Below are positions 33,073 through 36,309 of a DNA stretch of 36,309 nucleotides, in pieces. This stretch comes from Bacteroides acidifaciens. GTDB lineage: Bacteria; Bacteroidota; Bacteroidia; Bacteroidales; Bacteroidaceae. Within the stretch, counting starts at the first letter, position 1. Each line of letters opens with the position of its first letter. The translations under genes and the position numbers were made by a program. Below the pieces are notes generated by a model, which was not told where the DNA came from, searched no databases, and was given only the letters and a program-made list of their open reading frames with translations. The DNA lies in assembly GCF_024623065.1 (NCBI RefSeq), contig NZ_JANJZR010000044.1, forward strand, positions 1-36,309, in the 5' to 3' direction.

Positions 33073-33861
33073 TTAGTCATTTGGATGCTCTATCCACCAG
33101 TCAATCATCTTCCGTGCAAGGCTCAGTTTTCGGGGAAGTTCCGGCAAATTATCTCTTGTGTAGAAGTCGCCCGAACTTAATTCTTCATCCTGGAGTTTTA
33201 TTTCCCCTCCGGCATAATCTGCAATAAAACCGACCATCAACCCGCTGGGATACGGCCAAGGCTGATTGCCGAAATAAGTGATATTCTTCACGTCCAGTCC
33301 GGTTTCCTCTTTCACTTCACGCGCTACACATTCTTCCAGTGTCTCTCCGGTTTCCAAAAATCCGGCAACAAGACTGTTGAATGTTTCTTTAAAGTTGCGG
33401 GCATGGACCAGGAGCAAAGAATCTTCTTTTCTCACCAAGACGAGGACTGCGGTTGAAATGGACGGATATACTTCCCTTCCGCACTTCGGGCAACGTTTCA
33501 TGATGTCCTCTTTCTGTTCCATAGGAGTGCCGCAGGCAGAGCAGAACTGGCTGTTTCTGTCCCAATGCAGAATCTCGTGCGCTTTTCCTGCTGTCTGGTA
33601 ATGAGTCAACGGGAGATACTCATAAGAAGCACGAAGTCCGATCATTGCATATTGCGCCGATTCCTCGATAGGTGCGGGCAGAGAGAAAGATTTGCAATTC
33701 TTTCCCTCCAATGTTGTGATAGTATGTACCGTAGTTTTTTCTTTGATAACGATAGGCGGAATTTCTCCGCAAGGAAGGGCAAATGTGCCGTTCCCTTTCT
33801 TTTCAAGAAGTAGTTGGTCTTTATAAAAGACAAACCACCATGATTGCGTTGTTTGACTCAT
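33073..33861 (-). CDS. nudC: NADH pyrophosphatase (NudC-type Nudix hydrolase)
   Basis: This 262-residue enzyme has an N-terminal region, a four-Cys zinc ribbon (CSACGTPMEQKEDIMKRCPKC, about residues 108-128) and a Nudix domain. The catalytic box GX5EX7REUXEEXGU is seen in GFLETGETLEECVAREVKEETGL. The downstream SQPWPYPxS-type motif is present as FGNQPWPYPSGLMVGF, which marks the NADH pyrophosphatase branch. NudC cuts NAD(H) to NMN(H) and AMP and removes NAD caps from RNA. A 6-bp dyad (33880-33894) lies in the short leader. Confidence 0.94.
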   Translation of the reverse strand: MSQTTQSWWFVFYKDQLLLEKKGNGTFALPCGEIPPIVIKEKTTVHTITTLEGKNCKSFSLPAPIEESAQYAMIGLRASYEYLPLTHYQTAGKAHEILHWDRNSQFCSACGTPMEQKEDIMKRCPKCGREVYPSISTAVLVLVRKEDSLLLVHARNFKETFNSLVAGFLETGETLEECVAREVKEETGLDVKNITYFGNQPWPYPSGLMVGFIADYAGGEIKLQDEELSSGDFYTRDNLPELPRKLSLARKMIDWWIEHPND

Positions 33862-33947
33862 TTTATTTTTATTCTTTTTCTTCGCGCTGCGAAGTTATAA
33901 AAAAACGTATTGATATTTGAGACTTTATCGGATAAAATAACAATAGA

Positions 33948-35627
33948 TTAACTTAATGCAATATGCTGGTCGACACCAATCTCACGGATGAAATAATTGT
34001 CGTGAGAAATAGCGATGACAGTACCTGTATATTTTTTGATTGTATTGGTGATGATTTCAATACTTTGTATATCTAGGTTATTGGTCGGTTCGTCCAGGAT
34101 AAACATATCCGGGGTATTGTTACTAATCATCAGGCAACAGAAAGCGAGCCGCATCTTTTCACCACCGCTTAGTTTCCGACAGGATTTATCCCATTCGGGT
34201 GCGGGAAACAGGTAACGGTTCAGAATAATTTTTATTTCGTGCTCCGGCAGGTTCCGGCTGTTGAAAGCGTAAGCCTGTTCGAGGATACTATTCCGGTCAT
34301 CGATGATAGAGTATTCCTGATTCAGATAGACGTATGAGAAATCTGCCCGTGTGAGCGTTCCTTCCTGTGGCTCGAGTTGTCCGGTGATGATTTTCAGAAG
34401 AGTGGTTTTTCCGCTGCCGTTGGTTCCTTCTATGCGGAGACGGTCGCCGCTCTTTAGTTGAAAACTGATGGGAGCTTGCCAAAGCAGTTGCGCTGGCAGT
34501 TTGCTGCTGTTGCTGCTGTCGAAGGTATTATTTTCACTTGGATTATCATTGTCGTTCTGACTATCATTGTCGTTCTGGTTAGGATAATAACCGAAATTAA
34601 TGTTTTTCGCTGTAACTAACGTTTTCCCGTTGTGCAGGGAAGAACTGTTGAAATCAGTCTTTAGCGCAGCCGTTGGAGAGAGTGAACCTCGAAGTTGGTT
34701 GCGCTCATCAGTCAGCTTTTCGGCTTTCTCCTGATGGACGCCGTTTAGTTTGCTGGTGCTTTTCTCTGATTTTCCCTGCAACGCATTTAGTACGATGCGT
34801 GGAATGCCTTTTTTAATATTGGCTTTTTCGCCACGCACATTTTGTTTATCCCTTCGCTCTGCCGTTTCACGGGCTACCTTGCGGGCTGCCCGCAGCGCTT
34901 TTTCTTTTTCATCGATACGTTGCTGCAAGGCTTCCTGCACCAGAGCTTTCTGCTCTTTGTAGAACTCGTAATTCCCACCGTAATACGTGATTTGATGTTT
35001 CTCCAGTTCGCAAATTTCGGGAAGAAGATTGAGTAAGGTACGGTCATGGCTCACTGCCAGCAATGTTGAGCGCCATTTCTCTACCCAATCATACAAACGT
35101 TGCCTGCCCGAAGAATCGAGATGATTCGTAGGTTCATCCATGAGGATGACAGATGGGGTGTGAATATTCATACCCGCTAAAAAGACACGGGTCTTTTCTC
35201 CACCACTGAGCAGATGCAGCGGGTAGGATAGGGGATGCCCTATCCCCCACGAATCGAGGGCGGCGACGGAGCGTTCCTCGATATTCCAGTCATCATCCAG
35301 TAGTGTGAAATTCTCCGTTGAGGCATCTCCCGCCAAAATAGCGTGCAAGGCTTGTCGCTTGCTGTCTATCTGCAAGGCTTGGGCGATAGTTAATGAATCA
35401 TATTGTCCGAAATGTTGCGGAATGTAATAAAGGTCGTCCGGTCGGACGATAACACCGGAAGACGGTGATAGTTGCCCGGCGATAATTTGCAGCAGGGTAG
35501 ATTTGCCGCAGCCGTTATTGCCGACCAGTCCCAGCTTTTGCCCTTTACTGATGGCAAAGTTGAGGTCACTGAATAATACCTCTTTATCCGGATGGATATA
35601 GCTGATTTGTTGAATACTTATAGGCAT
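33948..35627 (-). CDS. ABC-F family ATP-binding protein
   Basis: This 559-residue soluble protein has two ABC domains and no membrane segment. Domain 1 has Walker A GNNGCGKST (residues 36-44), signature LSGGEKTRV and Walker B VILMDEPTNHLD. Domain 2 has Walker A GTNGSGKTT, signature LSGGEKMRL and Walker B MFILDEPTNNLD. The charged helical linker between them (KEKALRAARKVARETAERRDKQN) is the P-site tRNA-interacting arm in ABC-F proteins, which act on the ribosome as translation or antibiotic-protection factors. An unusual Asn/Asp-rich insert (about residues 345-375) follows the first strand of domain 2. The exact subfamily is undecided. Confidence 0.92.
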   Translation of the reverse strand: MPISIQQISYIHPDKEVLFSDLNFAISKGQKLGLVGNNGCGKSTLLQIIAGQLSPSSGVIVRPDDLYYIPQHFGQYDSLTIAQALQIDSKRQALHAILAGDASTENFTLLDDDWNIEERSVAALDSWGIGHPLSYPLHLLSGGEKTRVFLAGMNIHTPSVILMDEPTNHLDSSGRQRLYDWVEKWRSTLLAVSHDRTLLNLLPEICELEKHQITYYGGNYEFYKEQKALVQEALQQRIDEKEKALRAARKVARETAERRDKQNVRGEKANIKKGIPRIVLNALQGKSEKSTSKLNGVHQEKAEKLTDERNQLRGSLSPTAALKTDFNSSSLHNGKTLVTAKNINFGYYPNQNDNDSQNDNDNPSENNTFDSSNSSKLPAQLLWQAPISFQLKSGDRLRIEGTNGSGKTTLLKIITGQLEPQEGTLTRADFSYVYLNQEYSIIDDRNSILEQAYAFNSRNLPEHEIKIILNRYLFPAPEWDKSCRKLSGGEKMRLAFCCLMISNNTPDMFILDEPTNNLDIQSIEIITNTIKKYTGTVIAISHDNYFIREIGVDQHIALS

Positions 35628-35647
35628 GGTTGTCTATTGGATTTGAA

Positions 35648-35681
35648 GTGAAAGAAATAGTGAAAGAAATAGTGAAAGATA
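35648..35681. repeat. Short 12-bp tandem repeat upstream of the ABC-F gene
   Basis: AGTGAAAGAAAT is repeated about two and a half times in the ABC-F leader, some 20 bases before the start codon on the opposite strand. Confidence 0.7.
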
Positions 35682-35908
35682 ATCACGGGGGAAGGGGGCG
35701 ACAAACACAATACTGGCTAAACAACACGGATTTCGTGATGCTTAACGATAAGTCAAAAGCATAAATGAAAAGTGATGTTTACTTGGAAGTGTTGTCTTAC
35801 TTGGAAATTCTCATTGTAGTAAGTATATAGTTTAACTTGGCCGTAAAGATAACACTTTCCGGTAAAATCCGATGCAGTTTCGGCAGAAATGTTTTTTTAG
35901 AAGTTCTG
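35682..35908. other. Intergenic region upstream of the ABC-F gene
   Basis: No gene is supported. On the minus strand TATCTTTA (around 35845) is one base from the -7 consensus and may start ABC-F transcription, giving a leader of about 200 bases, long enough for a regulatory uORF or attenuator. I could not identify one with confidence. Confidence 0.35.
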
Positions 35909-36039
35909 TTTACTCAAATCAGAGCCTCTATTTACTCAAATCAGAGCCTCTATTTACTTAATTCAGAGCCTTTATTTGCTTAGTTTGCAGGCTTTGTTTT
36001 TGATTTGCAGATTCTACTTGTCCGGTTTGCAGACTTTAT
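35909..36039. repeat. 22-bp-period tandem array, six units with decay
   Basis: Units start at 35909, 35931, 35953, 35975, 35997 and 36018. Units 1 and 2 are identical and contain the small dyad AGAG-C-CTCT. Unit 3 has four changes, and units 4-6 keep only the TTT...TTTGCAG/CAGAG..CT framework. Unit 5 has lost one base. It lies between the ABC-F gene and the partial gene at the window end. Confidence 0.85.
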
Positions 36040-36123
36040 GGCTAACACGAAGTTAGTAATTCTTCTATTCCTATATTGTAGCTTTTCAAATCTACTGCAA
36101 ATCATGTACAGAACATTAAGAGA

Positions 36124-36235
36124 AAAGTTGCTTTCCATTAATAAGAAAGTTCCGGTTATTAGGAAGTAAAGTTGTTTTGTGTTAATTGTAATCTATAAAC
36201 GAAGCTTGCATTTATAAAAACGGAACTTGCATTTA
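36124..36235. repeat. Further short repeats with 21-22-bp spacing
   Basis: AAAGTT begins at 36124, 36146 and 36168, exactly 22 bases apart, with similar TTA-rich centres. Then CTTGCATTTA occurs at 36205-36214 and 36226-36235, 21 bases apart. These look like older, more decayed arrays of the same kind. Confidence 0.55.
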
Positions 36236-36309
36236 GAGCCTGTTTAAATTCTCTTCAGTCATAATATTATAGCTCTTACCCCAGCTTTTCTTGTCGCGTC
36301 CGTCTGTAG
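36233..36309 (-). CDS. C-terminal end of an unidentified gene (partial)
   Basis: A minus-strand frame enters from beyond the window and ends at 36233, giving 24 residues, TDGRDKKSWGKSYNIM then TEENLNRL. The charged and aromatic composition is protein-like, and this is the only one of the three minus frames open here. I do not recognise the family. Confidence 0.4.
   Translation of the reverse strand, partial: TDGRDKKSWGKSYNIMTEENLNRL

Noticed and set aside
36233..36309. The window-end frame as a transposase C-terminus
   Set aside because: Only 24 residues are visible and no DDE-type or other transposase motif or terminal inverted repeat can be shown, so it is listed only as an unidentified partial gene.

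Overview
The window reads as an ordinary chromosomal segment of a gut Bacteroides species. The evidence is SusC/SusD outer-membrane proteins, many Bacteroidota-specific DUF families, lipoprotein signal peptides, weak Shine-Dalgarno sites, and repeated -7 elements of the Bacteroides TAnnTTTG type. I see no prophage, integrase, intact transposase or CRISPR array.

Layout. 0-4.7 kb: two tandem GNAT acetyltransferases, an EamA exporter, tRNA-Thr(TGT), a TlpA-like thioredoxin lipoprotein, a SAM methyltransferase, and a small basic protein paired with a DUF3592-like membrane protein. 4.7-9.1 kb: a three-gene minus-strand operon (metallo-beta-lactamase-fold hydrolase, DUF4468 protein, glyoxalase I-like protein), then a FadL-family porin. 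9.4-10.3 kb: an orphan ECF sigma factor convergent with a LEA-like helical repeat protein. 10.5-13.5 kb: queuosine locus with a promoter, a probable preQ1-I riboswitch, precursor transporter, queC and queF, followed by a 5'-truncated HD-hydrolase gene. 13.5-15.3 kb: rlmH, DUF4783 and nadC. 15.6-18.6 kb: ECF sigma factor, a membrane-anchored protein with a beta-barrel-like C-terminus, and DUF4943- and DUF4858-like envelope proteins. 18.8-19.8 kb: a FabK/nitronate monooxygenase-family flavoprotein. 19.9-30.8 kb: a metzincin-like protease-SusC-SusD operon on the minus strand, divergent from an M23 peptidase and a C69 dipeptidase; together these look like a peptide-handling neighbourhood. 30.9-36.3 kb: phosphohexomutase, NADH pyrophosphatase (NudC), an ABC-F ATPase, and the C-terminal end of an unidentified gene.

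The most unusual signal is non-coding. Several intergenic regions carry tandem arrays with different sequences but the same 22-bp period (3078-3165, 12166-12385, 35909-36039, and probably 36124-36189). The units contain short dyads, and two arrays decay progressively along their length. One array separates queC from queF. Other points of interest are the truncated HD gene directly after queF, the sigma factor-linked protein that combines an inner-membrane helix with a beta-barrel-like domain, and the protease-led SusCD operon with no local glycoside hydrolase or regulator.

All calls come from reading the sequence and remembered family features; no database search was run.
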